Below the pieces are notes generated by a model, which saw only the letters and a program-made list of their open reading frames with translations, ran no database searches and had not been told where the DNA came from. A stretch of 8,033 nucleotides of DNA from an uncultured Clostridium sp. (GTDB lineage: Bacteria > Bacillota > Clostridia > TANB77 > CAG-508): positions 1-8,033 of the forward strand of contig CAMEUC010000053.1 of NCBI GenBank assembly GCA_945937855.1. The letters are read 5' to 3'. This document shows, in pieces, positions 1-5,105 of the stretch. Each line of letters begins with the position of its first letter. Position 1 is the stretch's first letter. Position numbers and translations under genes: made by a program.

Positions 1-52
1 TTCAACCGCAGGATTTTAAGTCCTGTGCGTCTACCAGTTCCGCCACATCTGC
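1..52 (-). tRNA. tRNA-Leu(UAA), 5' part, cut by window edge
   Basis: Read on the minus strand, the sequence begins GCAGATG (acceptor strand), TG, then a D-arm GCGGAACTGGTAGACGC typical of leucine tRNAs. An anticodon stem AGGAC/ATCCT-like pairing follows around the loop CTTAAAA, giving anticodon UAA. The variable arm, T-arm and 3' acceptor strand lie beyond the start of the window. It delivers leucine at UUA codons, which are abundant in these genes. The 5' end is placed at 52 by the 7-nt acceptor plus the TG at tRNA positions 8-9. Confidence 0.93.
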
Positions 53-82
53 ATGCAACTGGTTTTTCTTACGACATTTGCA

Positions 83-112
83 ATTATACTACTAATTTTA
101 GTAATCTGTCAA
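83..112 (-). promoter_or_regulatory. Promoter of tRNA-Leu
   Basis: On the minus strand there is a perfect -35 TTGACA (112-107), an 18-nt spacer and a perfect -10 TATAAT (88-83). Transcription would start about 24 nt before the mature tRNA 5' end. The spacer contains the inverted repeat TACTAA/TTAGTA (90-103). This is a strong vegetative-type promoter, as expected for a stable RNA. Confidence 0.85.
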
Positions 113-263
113 TAATTTTTTGAAAATTTATTAATTTTCTTGTTATAGTTTAGTAAGTAATTAGAAAATGTTGAAAAATGTGGATGGATACAATTAGGTA
201 CTCATATTTTTAATTAGTTAGGTTGACAGCATTAACTGAATATTGACGTTTACTTTATAGAGT

Positions 264-313
264 GAAGATTCCTTCAAATGCTAGAAAATATTCTAATATT
301 TGAGGGAAACTTC
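264..313. repeat. 50-bp nested imperfect palindrome
   Basis: The outer arms pair GAAG/CTTC, TTCC/GGAA and TCAAAT/ATTTGA, with one A-A mismatch and one wobble between blocks. A short interruption leads to an inner stem TAGAA/TTCTA closed by a 4-nt AATA loop. About 20 of 23 positions pair. It begins 8 bp downstream of the stop codon of the minus-strand regulator. It could end that transcript, but there is no T-tract after the stem on either strand, so an ordinary intrinsic terminator is not supported. No reading frame is visible in it. Confidence 0.7.
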
Positions 314-320
314 AAAGATG

Positions 321-533
321 TTATTGCTTTTTATCAGGAATATATTCCAATAATTCAGAAATTTCACAATTAAAAGCTTTACAAATATTATCTAACTGTT
401 TAATATCAATTCTTTTTATTTCCTCGTAATACATTTTTGAAACAGTGGCAGGACGAATATGTGCAATCTCTGCTAAAGCTTTTTGTGTCATTTTATTTTT
501 TCCTAATAAATCAGATAATTTAATTTTTATCAT
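321..533 (-). CDS. Small Cro/C1-type (XRE) HTH transcriptional regulator
   Basis: This 70-residue protein is almost entirely one helix-turn-helix domain. The pattern is MTQKALAEIAHIRPATVSKM (helices 2-3, about residues 15-34), then a helix containing IDIKQLDNICKAFNCEISEL, characteristic of the YozG/HTH_26 branch of Cro/C1 regulators. It should bind DNA as a dimer; no ligand or effector domain is present. An ATG 12 nt upstream at 545 is in frame, but the GGGGG ribosome binding site lies between the two ATGs, five bases before the ATG at 533, so the shorter start is chosen. The gene is divergent from the TSUP operon, with 260 bp between them, so control of that operon or of itself is a reasonable inference but is not shown. 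The family call is firm; the target is unknown. Confidence 0.88.
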   Translation of the reverse strand: MIKIKLSDLLGKNKMTQKALAEIAHIRPATVSKMYYEEIKRIDIKQLDNICKAFNCEISELLEYIPDKKQ

Positions 534-575
534 AAAAACCCCCATTCAGGCAAAAGCCTTAATAAATTTTTAAAC

Positions 576-584
576 ATTTTATCA
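576..584 (-). promoter_or_regulatory. Possible extended -10 for the XRE gene
   Basis: On the minus strand the string TGATAAAAT fits an extended -10 (TGnTAAAAT). A poor TTGTGG lies 19 nt further upstream as the only -35 candidate. The leader between it and the gene holds a small AGGC/GCCT hairpin (548-559). This is tentative. Confidence 0.35.
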
Positions 585-670
585 TTTTTTGTCGAAAACA
601 CCACAATTTAAGAAACAATATAACGTCAAGAGTAATAAAAACTTGTCTAGCAGTAAAACGAAAAGCGTAA

Positions 671-676
671 TATAAT
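671..676 (+). promoter_or_regulatory. Possible -10 box for the TSUP operon
   Basis: A perfect TATAAT lies in the divergent intergenic region, about 118 bp before the first TSUP gene. The nearest -35-like string, TTGTCT at 643-648, is 22 nt away, which is too far for a normal promoter. If used, it would need an activator or an unusual -35. Two ATGCAT palindromes (675-680 and 701-706) lie at and just after it. The rest of 585-793 is AT-rich with nothing else recognisable. Confidence 0.25.
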
Positions 677-793
677 GCATAAATAAATAAAATAGGAAAA
701 ATGCATGATATAAAAAACATAAATTAAGGATAAAAGAAGATAAAAAAACTAATAATAATTAAGTATAAATTATTTTTATAAAGGCAGGAAAAT

Positions 794-1138
794 ATGGTAA
801 AAAAATTTTTAGTTGGTTTATTGGCAGGAATTGTTAGTGGACTTTTTGCCACTGGAGGCGGGATGATAGTAGTACCTGCATTAATTCACATATTTAATTT
901 AGAAGATAGTAAAGCAAGGGCAACTTCTGTGTTCGCAATATTACCAATGGTAGTTACAAGTGGAATTTTTTATTATAGTAATAATTACATAGATTGGAAA
1001 TTAGGTATAATGTGTGCAATAGGTGGAATAGTTGGCGGATATATAGGAGCAAAATTATTAAAAAAATTATCAACCAAGGTACTAAAAATTGCATTTACAT
1101 GTTTTCTAATATATGTATCTATAAAAATGATAATTTAG
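794..1138 (+). CDS. Half-size TauE/SafE (TSUP) family permease, first of a pair
   Basis: This 114-residue protein has about four membrane helices (roughly 4-32, 43-62, 67-87 and 94-113). The glycine-rich motif GLFATGGGMIVVP (16-28) and the later segment YIDWKLGI are typical of one half of a TauE/SafE (TSUP, DUF81) permease. Full-length members are about 250 residues with two such halves, so this is a half-size protein that probably needs a partner. The next gene encodes the other half and has the matching IDWK(I/L)GI segment, which suggests a heterodimer. Family members export or import sulfite, sulfonates and other small anions; the substrate here cannot be deduced. The start follows a modest AGGCAGG site (782-788). 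It is the first gene of the operon, divergent from the XRE regulator. Confidence 0.85.
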   Translation: MVKKFLVGLLAGIVSGLFATGGGMIVVPALIHIFNLEDSKARATSVFAILPMVVTSGIFYYSNNYIDWKLGIMCAIGGIVGGYIGAKLLKKLSTKVLKIAFTCFLIYVSIKMII

Positions 1139-1180
1139 AAATATAGATTATTATTTATACAATTAAAATAAGGAGAATTT

Positions 1181-1577
1181 ATGCTAAGAATTTTAACAGG
1201 TCTGATTTCAGGGATAGTAAGCGGAACTGGAATGGGAGGAGGAACAATATTAATATTAATATTATCAGTATTTATGCGGAATAGACCAGCATATAGCACA
1301 AGCAACAAATTTGGTATTTTTTGTGCCAACTTCCATAACTGCAATATTAGTATCTTTAAAAGAACATTTAATAGATTGGAAGATTGGAATAGTAATTGCA
1401 ATTTCAGGGATAATTGGAGCAATAATTGGAGCTAAAATTTCTGTTAATATGAATGTAAATTTATTAAAAAAAATTTTTGGATATTTTTTAGGAGCGATTG
1501 CAATATATGAAATATATTCTTTAATAAAAGGGTATAGATTAGATAAAAAAACAGATAATAAAAATACAGAAAAATAA
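1181..1577 (+). pseudogene. Second half-size TauE/SafE permease, frameshifted by one base
   Basis: The gene starts at ATG 1181 behind AAGGAG (1170-1175) and reads MLRILTGLISGIVSGTGMGG and on to residue 32. It then leaves the family pattern. Removing one base, the C at 1277, restores a continuous 131-residue protein in which GIDQHIAQATNLVFF and VPTSITAILVSLKEH follow at once and reading continues through IDWKIGI to the stop at 1575-1577. The corrected product has the TSUP motif GTGMGGGTILI (15-25) and about four helices, matching the preceding gene. Unshifted, the frame ends in unrelated sequence at 1435. The extra C creates CGG, a codon rare in this AT-rich sequence. No slippery heptamer is seen, so mutation or a sequencing/assembly error is likelier than programmed frameshifting. 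Confidence 0.82.
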
Positions 1578-1595
1578 AAATAAGGAGGATCAAAT

Positions 1596-1721
1596 ATGAA
1601 ATTTGTTAAAGGAATAATTGTTGGTAGTGCAATAGGAGTTGGAGTTATGATGATGTATTCGGACGGAATGTTAAATAAGAAAAAAATGAAACAAATAGTA
1701 AAGAAAATGAATGTGCTATAA
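1596..1721 (+). CDS. 41-residue single-pass membrane peptide of the TSUP operon
   Basis: This is a short gene with a strong AAGGAGG site (1582-1588) seven bases before its ATG, 18 bp after the TSUP reading frame. The product starts MKFVKGIIVGSAIGVGVMMM, a glycine-spaced hydrophobic helix (about residues 4-20), followed by YSDGMLNKKK and a lysine/methionine-rich basic tail. A short helix with a basic cytoplasmic tail resembles small YtxH-like or DUF3918-like membrane peptides of Firmicutes, but a firm family cannot be given at this length. The strong ribosome site and tight operon placement support translation. It may be an accessory subunit of the split permease (inference). Its last codons CTA-TAA overlap the outer inverted repeat of the adjacent palindromic element. 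Confidence 0.75.
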   Translation: MKFVKGIIVGSAIGVGVMMMYSDGMLNKKKMKQIVKKMNVL

Positions 1722-1722
1722 G

Positions 1723-1841
1723 ATAAATAATAATTTAGAGGTGTGAAGTGAGAGGTGGGATTTTAGGATTAGCTTCGTAGGAATTTCCCAATCTTCACAC
1801 TTCCCACATCCCACTTCGCACTTCTCTAAATTAGTATTTAT
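1723..1841. repeat. Heptad-arm palindromic element, copy A
   Basis: The left arm is three contiguous 7-nt units (1738-1758: GAGGTGT, GAAGTGA, GAGGTGG). The right arm is four inverted units (1797-1824: ACACTTC, CCACATC, CCACTTC, GCACTTC). The 38-nt core contains CTTCGTAGGAATTT. An outer 18-bp inverted repeat (1723-1740 versus 1824-1841, 17 of 18 matching) frames it. The element lies in a tail-to-tail junction between the 41-residue gene and the HAD gene, where its long hairpin could end transcription from both sides (inference). The segment 1833-1853 matches the right flank of copy C at 19 of 21 positions. Confidence 0.85.
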
Positions 1842-1845
1842 AGCA

Positions 1846-2700
1846 TTAAAAATCAATGAATTTATATACTGCTTCTGCAAAAGCACCTTTCTCAACGGGT
1901 TTTTCAGTCACATAATTAGCGATTTGCTTAATTTCAGAATAGGCATTATTTACTGCTATACCTATACCTGCATTTTTTAACATATCTAAATCGTTTAAAT
2001 TATCTCCAACAGCTAAAATTTCATTTTCATTTATCTGTAAATAATTACTCAAAAACTTAAGGGCCTTTCCCTTGCTAACATCTTTTGGAATTATATCTAA
2101 GTATTCATATTCTTTATCTATAATTTTATCTTTATATTTACCATATTTTTTTATATCAAAAACAGATACATTAAAATTAGAACATATCGTATTTTTAATG
2201 TTTTCTAAAGAATTTGTATTAGAAATGACAATTTTGGAAATGTCAGTATCTTTTTTTAGAAGGTATTTTAATAAATTGGGAACAATTTTAAATTCTAATT
2301 TATTGTTATAAATATTATTTTTTTGCAGTTTATAATTTCTTAAATCAAGATATAACAACTCTTCAGTAATAATCTGATTTCTAGTATACACATGAACATG
2401 TAAATTATTTTCTTTTGCAAGTTTTATAATGCCTAAAACAGTTGATTTATCCAGCAAACTTTGGTAAATTTCTTTACCATTTTTTAAATCTATAATAGAT
2501 GTACCATTTCCGAAAATTCCATAAGAAGCATGAAAAGAAGAGCATAAACCCTTATAAATAGAGTAAGTTTTTCCAGTACATATAACAAAAGGAATATTAC
2601 TTTTATTTATATCTGAAATGGCTTTAAAGTTATCTTTATTAATATCATTATCTTTATCGATTATAGTTCCATCTAAATCACTGGCAACTAATTTTATCAT
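1846..2700 (-). CDS. Cof-type HAD-superfamily (IIB) phosphatase
   Basis: This 284-residue soluble hydrolase carries all HAD motifs. Motif I is DLDGT with the nucleophile Asp8 and acid Asp10. Motif II is CTGK with Thr42. Motif III is SKGKAL with Lys210. Motif IV is GDNLND (232-237), whose acids hold Mg2+. The region between motifs II and III (about 85-200) is the C2-type cap of the IIB/Cof subfamily, and the length fits that family (about 260-290). Members dephosphorylate sugar phosphates, pyridoxal phosphate, FMN or similar metabolites; the substrate here is not predictable. The start follows GGGGG (2714-2710) nine bases upstream. The stop codon lies inside a segment shared by two copies of the palindromic element, so the last residue and stop may come from that element. 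The gene is transcribed alone, divergent from tig. Confidence 0.93.
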   Translation of the reverse strand: MIKLVASDLDGTIIDKDNDINKDNFKAISDINKSNIPFVICTGKTYSIYKGLCSSFHASYGIFGNGTSIIDLKNGKEIYQSLLDKSTVLGIIKLAKENNLHVHVYTRNQIITEELLYLDLRNYKLQKNNIYNNKLEFKIVPNLLKYLLKKDTDISKIVISNTNSLENIKNTICSNFNVSVFDIKKYGKYKDKIIDKEYEYLDIIPKDVSKGKALKFLSNYLQINENEILAVGDNLNDLDMLKNAGIGIAVNNAYSEIKQIANYVTEKPVEKGAFAEAVYKFIDF

Positions 2701-2724
2701 AATAAAATACCCCCAATGTAAGGT

Positions 2725-2753
2725 ATTATACCATAAATTGAAATTTATGTAAA
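2725..2753 (-). promoter_or_regulatory. Promoter of the HAD phosphatase gene
   Basis: On the minus strand: -35 TTTACA (2753-2748), a 17-nt spacer ending TGG, and a perfect -10 TATAAT (2730-2725), giving an extended -10 (TGGTATAAT). The -10 sits in the near-palindrome GGTATAATACC. The leader would be about 18 nt and include the GGGGG ribosome site. Confidence 0.8.
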
Positions 2754-2813
2754 GTAAAGAACACTTTTTTATTACCTTTCATAATAATTCGTAATATTTT
2801 ATATTTCAAACAC

Positions 2814-2841
2814 TTGCAAAATCTGAAAATTATGATATAAT
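2814..2841 (+). promoter_or_regulatory. Promoter of tig (and perhaps clpP-clpX)
   Basis: There is a -35 TTGCAA (2814-2819), a 16-nt spacer and a perfect -10 TATAAT (2836-2841) preceded by TGA, which makes an extended -10. The predicted start is near 2848, about 35 nt before the tig ATG. No CtsR-like direct heptad operator or CIRCE inverted repeat is visible around it, so heat-shock control is not indicated here. Confidence 0.82.
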
Positions 2842-2882
2842 ACTACAGTTGAATTATTAACTTATGAAAGGATTGAATTTAA

Positions 2883-4166
2883 ATGAATGTTAAAGTAGAA
2901 AAAACAGATAAAACAAATGAAGTAAAACTAGAATTCACAGTTGAAGCAACTCAATTTGAAGAAGCTATACAAACTGTATACAAAAAAAGTGCAAAATATT
3001 TTAAAATACCAGGTTTCAGAAATGGAAAAGCTCCATTTAAAATGGTAGAAAAAATGTATGGGATACAAATATTTTATGAAGATGCTTTTAACGAAATAGC
3101 ACCTAAAGTATATGAAGAAGGGCTAGCAGAAGCAAAGGTTGAAGCTGTAAGTAGACCTGAAATTGACATTACTCAAATAGAAGCAGGAAAAGACCTAATA
3201 TTTACAGCTGTTGTACAAACAAAACCAGAAGTAACTTTAGGAAAATATAAAGGTATAGAAATTAAAAAGCATGAGTATACTGTATCTGATGAAGAAGTAG
3301 AACATGAATTAGGACATATGGCAGAAAAAAATGCTAGAATAGTTACAGTAGAAGATAGAGCAGTAGAAAGTGGTGATATTACTGTAATAGACTTTGAAGG
3401 ATTTGTTGATGGAAAAGCTTTTGAAGGCGGAAAAGCAGAAAATCATGAATTAACCATAGGAAGCAATACATTTATTCCAGGATTTGAAGACCAAATTATA
3501 GGAATGAAAATTAACGAAGAAAGAGATATTAATGTAAAATTTCCAGAAGAATATTTCTCTAAGGATTTAGCAGGAAAAGATGCTGTATTCAAAATTAAAT
3601 TACATGAAATTAAGAAAAAAGAAATGCCAGAAATAAATGATGATTTAGCAAAGGACATAAGCGAATTTGATACAATTGATGAATTAAAAGCATCAATTAG
3701 AGAAAGACAAGAAAAAGATAATGAATCTAAAGCAAAATATGAAACTGAAGAAGATGCAATCGAAGCAGTTTGTAATAATGCAACAGTAGAAATTCCATCA
3801 GGAATGATTGAAACAGAAATAGATAACATGGAAAAAGATATTGAATCAAGATTAAGTTATCAAGGAATGAAATTAGATGATTATTTATCAATGATAGGAA
3901 AGACAAAAGAACAATTTAGAGAAGAATATAAACCTCAAGCTGAAAAACAAGTTAAATCTAGATTAGTGTTAGAAGCAGTGGCAAATGATGCTAAAATAGA
4001 AGTACCCCAAGATGAGATAGTTGCTAAAATTTCAGAAATGGCTAAAGCTTACGGACAAAAAGAAGAAGATGTAAAAAATAATGAAAATTTAATAAACTAT
4101 GTAAAAGAAAGTTTAAAAACAGAAAAAACAATAGAATTTATAGTATCAAATGCAAAAATAAAATAA
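2883..4166 (+). CDS. tig: Trigger factor, ribosome-associated chaperone and prolyl isomerase
   Basis: This 427-residue cytosolic protein has the normal length and three-part layout of trigger factor. The N-terminal ribosome-binding domain (about 1-145) carries the signature loop GFRNGKAPF (44-52), equivalent to the GFRxGKxP motif that contacts ribosomal protein uL23. The FKBP-type peptidyl-prolyl isomerase domain (about 155-240) includes VIDFEGFVDGKAFEGG and FIPGFEDQIIGM. The C-terminal part (about 255-427) is the charged helical chaperone arm. It shields nascent chains and catalyses proline isomerisation. The ATG follows GAAAGGA (2866-2872). It is the first gene of the classical tig-clpP-clpX cluster, with its own strong promoter. 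Nothing in the protein looks truncated. Confidence 0.98.
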   Translation: MNVKVEKTDKTNEVKLEFTVEATQFEEAIQTVYKKSAKYFKIPGFRNGKAPFKMVEKMYGIQIFYEDAFNEIAPKVYEEGLAEAKVEAVSRPEIDITQIEAGKDLIFTAVVQTKPEVTLGKYKGIEIKKHEYTVSDEEVEHELGHMAEKNARIVTVEDRAVESGDITVIDFEGFVDGKAFEGGKAENHELTIGSNTFIPGFEDQIIGMKINEERDINVKFPEEYFSKDLAGKDAVFKIKLHEIKKKEMPEINDDLAKDISEFDTIDELKASIRERQEKDNESKAKYETEEDAIEAVCNNATVEIPSGMIETEIDNMEKDIESRLSYQGMKLDDYLSMIGKTKEQFREEYKPQAEKQVKSRLVLEAVANDAKIEVPQDEIVAKISEMAKAYGQKEEDVKNNENLINYVKESLKTEKTIEFIVSNAKIK

Positions 4167-4172
4167 TAAAAA

Positions 4173-4222
4173 TAGGGCTGGTCTTTCTAAAAATAACTTG
4201 AAAAAACCTGCCCTAATTTAAT
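4173..4222 (+). terminator. Hairpin after tig, probable weak terminator or attenuator
   Basis: A stem TAGGGC-T-GGT (4173-4182) pairs with ACC-T-GCCCTA (4206-4215), with one T-T mismatch. An inner TTTC/GAAA stem (4184-4187, 4200-4203) is closed by a 12-nt A-rich loop. On the plus strand the tail is AATTTAAT, a poor T-tract; on the minus strand the stem is followed by TTTTTATTATTTTATTTT, a better one. It may only reduce read-through from tig into clpP. Confidence 0.45.
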
Positions 4223-4227
4223 AATAT

Positions 4228-4322
4228 GAGGTGAGAGGTGTGAAGTGTGAGATGCAAATTTGGTGATGCACTACGAAAAATTTTTACTAAAAGCACACAT
4301 CCAACATCTAACTTCCCACTTC
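4228..4322. repeat. Heptad-arm palindromic element, copy B (inverted orientation)
   Basis: The left arm is four contiguous heptads (4228-4255: GAGGTGA, GAGGTGT, GAAGTGT, GAGATGC). The right arm is four inverted heptads (4295-4322: ACACATC, CAACATC, TAACTTC, CCACTTC). The 39-nt core reads CTACG on the plus strand. Its reverse complement has TGTGCTTTTAGT, identical to copy C, and TTCGTAG, so this copy is inverted relative to A, C and D. It ends 7 bp before the clpP ribosome binding site. Confidence 0.85.
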
Positions 4323-4342
4323 CAATTCTAGGAGGTAATATT

Positions 4343-4942
4343 ATGGAGAAAAATAGTTTAGTACCATATGTACTTGAACAAACAAGTAGAGGAGAAAGAT
4401 CATACGATATTTTCTCAAGATTATTAAAAGACAGAATAATATTTTTAAGTGAGGATGTAAACTCAACAACAGCGAGCTTAGTAATAGCACAAATGCTATT
4501 CTTAGAATCAGAAGACCCAGATAAAGAAATATCATTTTATATAAACAGTCCAGGTGGATCTATTACAGATGGAATGGCAATTGTAGACACAATGAATTAT
4601 ATAAAATGTCCAGTAAGTACAATCTGTATAGGATTAGCTGCAAGTATGGGAGCAGTACTACTTGCTGCTGGAACAAAAGGAAAAAGAATGGCAACATCAA
4701 ATGCAGAAATAATGATACATCAACCTTTAATTTCTGGAGGTCTTTCAGGTCAAGCAACAGAAATTAAAATACATGCAGACCACATGGTAAAAACAAGAGA
4801 AAAATTAAATAAATTTTTAAGTGAAAGAACAGGTCAAAGTTTAGAAAAAATAGAAGCAGATACAGAAAGAGATAATTTTATGACAGCAGAGCAAGCTTTA
4901 GAATATGGATTAATAGACGAAATATTAGACAAAAGAAAATAA
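4343..4942 (+). CDS. clpP: ATP-dependent Clp protease proteolytic subunit
   Basis: This 199-residue serine peptidase is of normal ClpP length (about 195-207). The catalytic triad is Ser101 in GLAASMGAVLLAAG, His126 in MIHQP and Asp177 in TERDNFM. The N-terminal region LVPYVLEQTSRGERSYDIFS is the axial-loop and processing region; YINSPGGSITDGMAI forms the oxyanion and handle region. It assembles as a double-heptamer chamber that degrades proteins fed by ClpX. The ATG at 4343 is chosen because AGGAGG (4330-4335) lies seven bases before it and residue 1 then starts as in known ClpPs. An in-frame GTG at 4247 would add 32 residues, but these are encoded by palindromic element copy B and have no ClpP character. 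No promoter is evident between tig and clpP. Confidence 0.98.
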   Translation: MEKNSLVPYVLEQTSRGERSYDIFSRLLKDRIIFLSEDVNSTTASLVIAQMLFLESEDPDKEISFYINSPGGSITDGMAIVDTMNYIKCPVSTICIGLAASMGAVLLAAGTKGKRMATSNAEIMIHQPLISGGLSGQATEIKIHADHMVKTREKLNKFLSERTGQSLEKIEADTERDNFMTAEQALEYGLIDEILDKRK

Positions 4943-4951
4943 TATATATAA

Positions 4952-5076
4952 GAAGTGAGAGGTGAAAAGTGGAAAGTGTGCTTTTAGTGGGGGGGAGACT
5001 TCGTAAGTTTTTCATATTTTCACACTTCACGCACCCCACTCCCTACTTCAAAAAAAGTATTAATAGCGTTAAAAAT
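4952..5076. repeat. Heptad-arm palindromic element, copy C
   Basis: The left arm is four heptads (4952-4979: GAAGTGA, GAGGTGA, AAAGTGG, AAAGTGT). The right arm is four inverted heptads (5022-5049: ACACTTC, ACGCACC, CCACTCC, CTACTTC). The 42-nt core contains TTTTAGT, a run of G residues (4989-4995) and CTTCGTA. The segment 5056-5076 matches 1833-1853 beside copy A at 19 of 21 positions, so the element probably extends to about 5076. It fills most of the 163-bp gap between clpP and clpX. Confidence 0.85.
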
Positions 5077-5105
5077 ACATAAATGGTTATGAGAGGAGAT
5101 AATAA

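Noticed and set aside
1266..1285. Programmed ribosomal frameshift in the second TSUP gene
   Set aside because: There is no slippery heptamer, internal Shine-Dalgarno or downstream stem at the junction, and the P-site Met codon cannot re-pair in the shifted frame.
1311..1577. Independent 88-residue gene starting at TTG 1311
   Set aside because: It has no ribosome site and is plainly the continuation of the frameshifted TSUP gene beginning at 1181.
3443..3829. 128-residue minus-strand open frame inside tig
   Set aside because: It is antisense to a well-supported coding region, has no ribosome site and has a low-complexity Ser/Ile-rich product. Other antisense frames inside clpP, clpX, the exporter and the last gene fail for the same reasons.
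4989..4995. Run of seven G as a G-quadruplex in copy C
   Set aside because: Only one long G-tract is present on that strand; four suitably spaced tracts are lacking, and the other three copies do not keep it.
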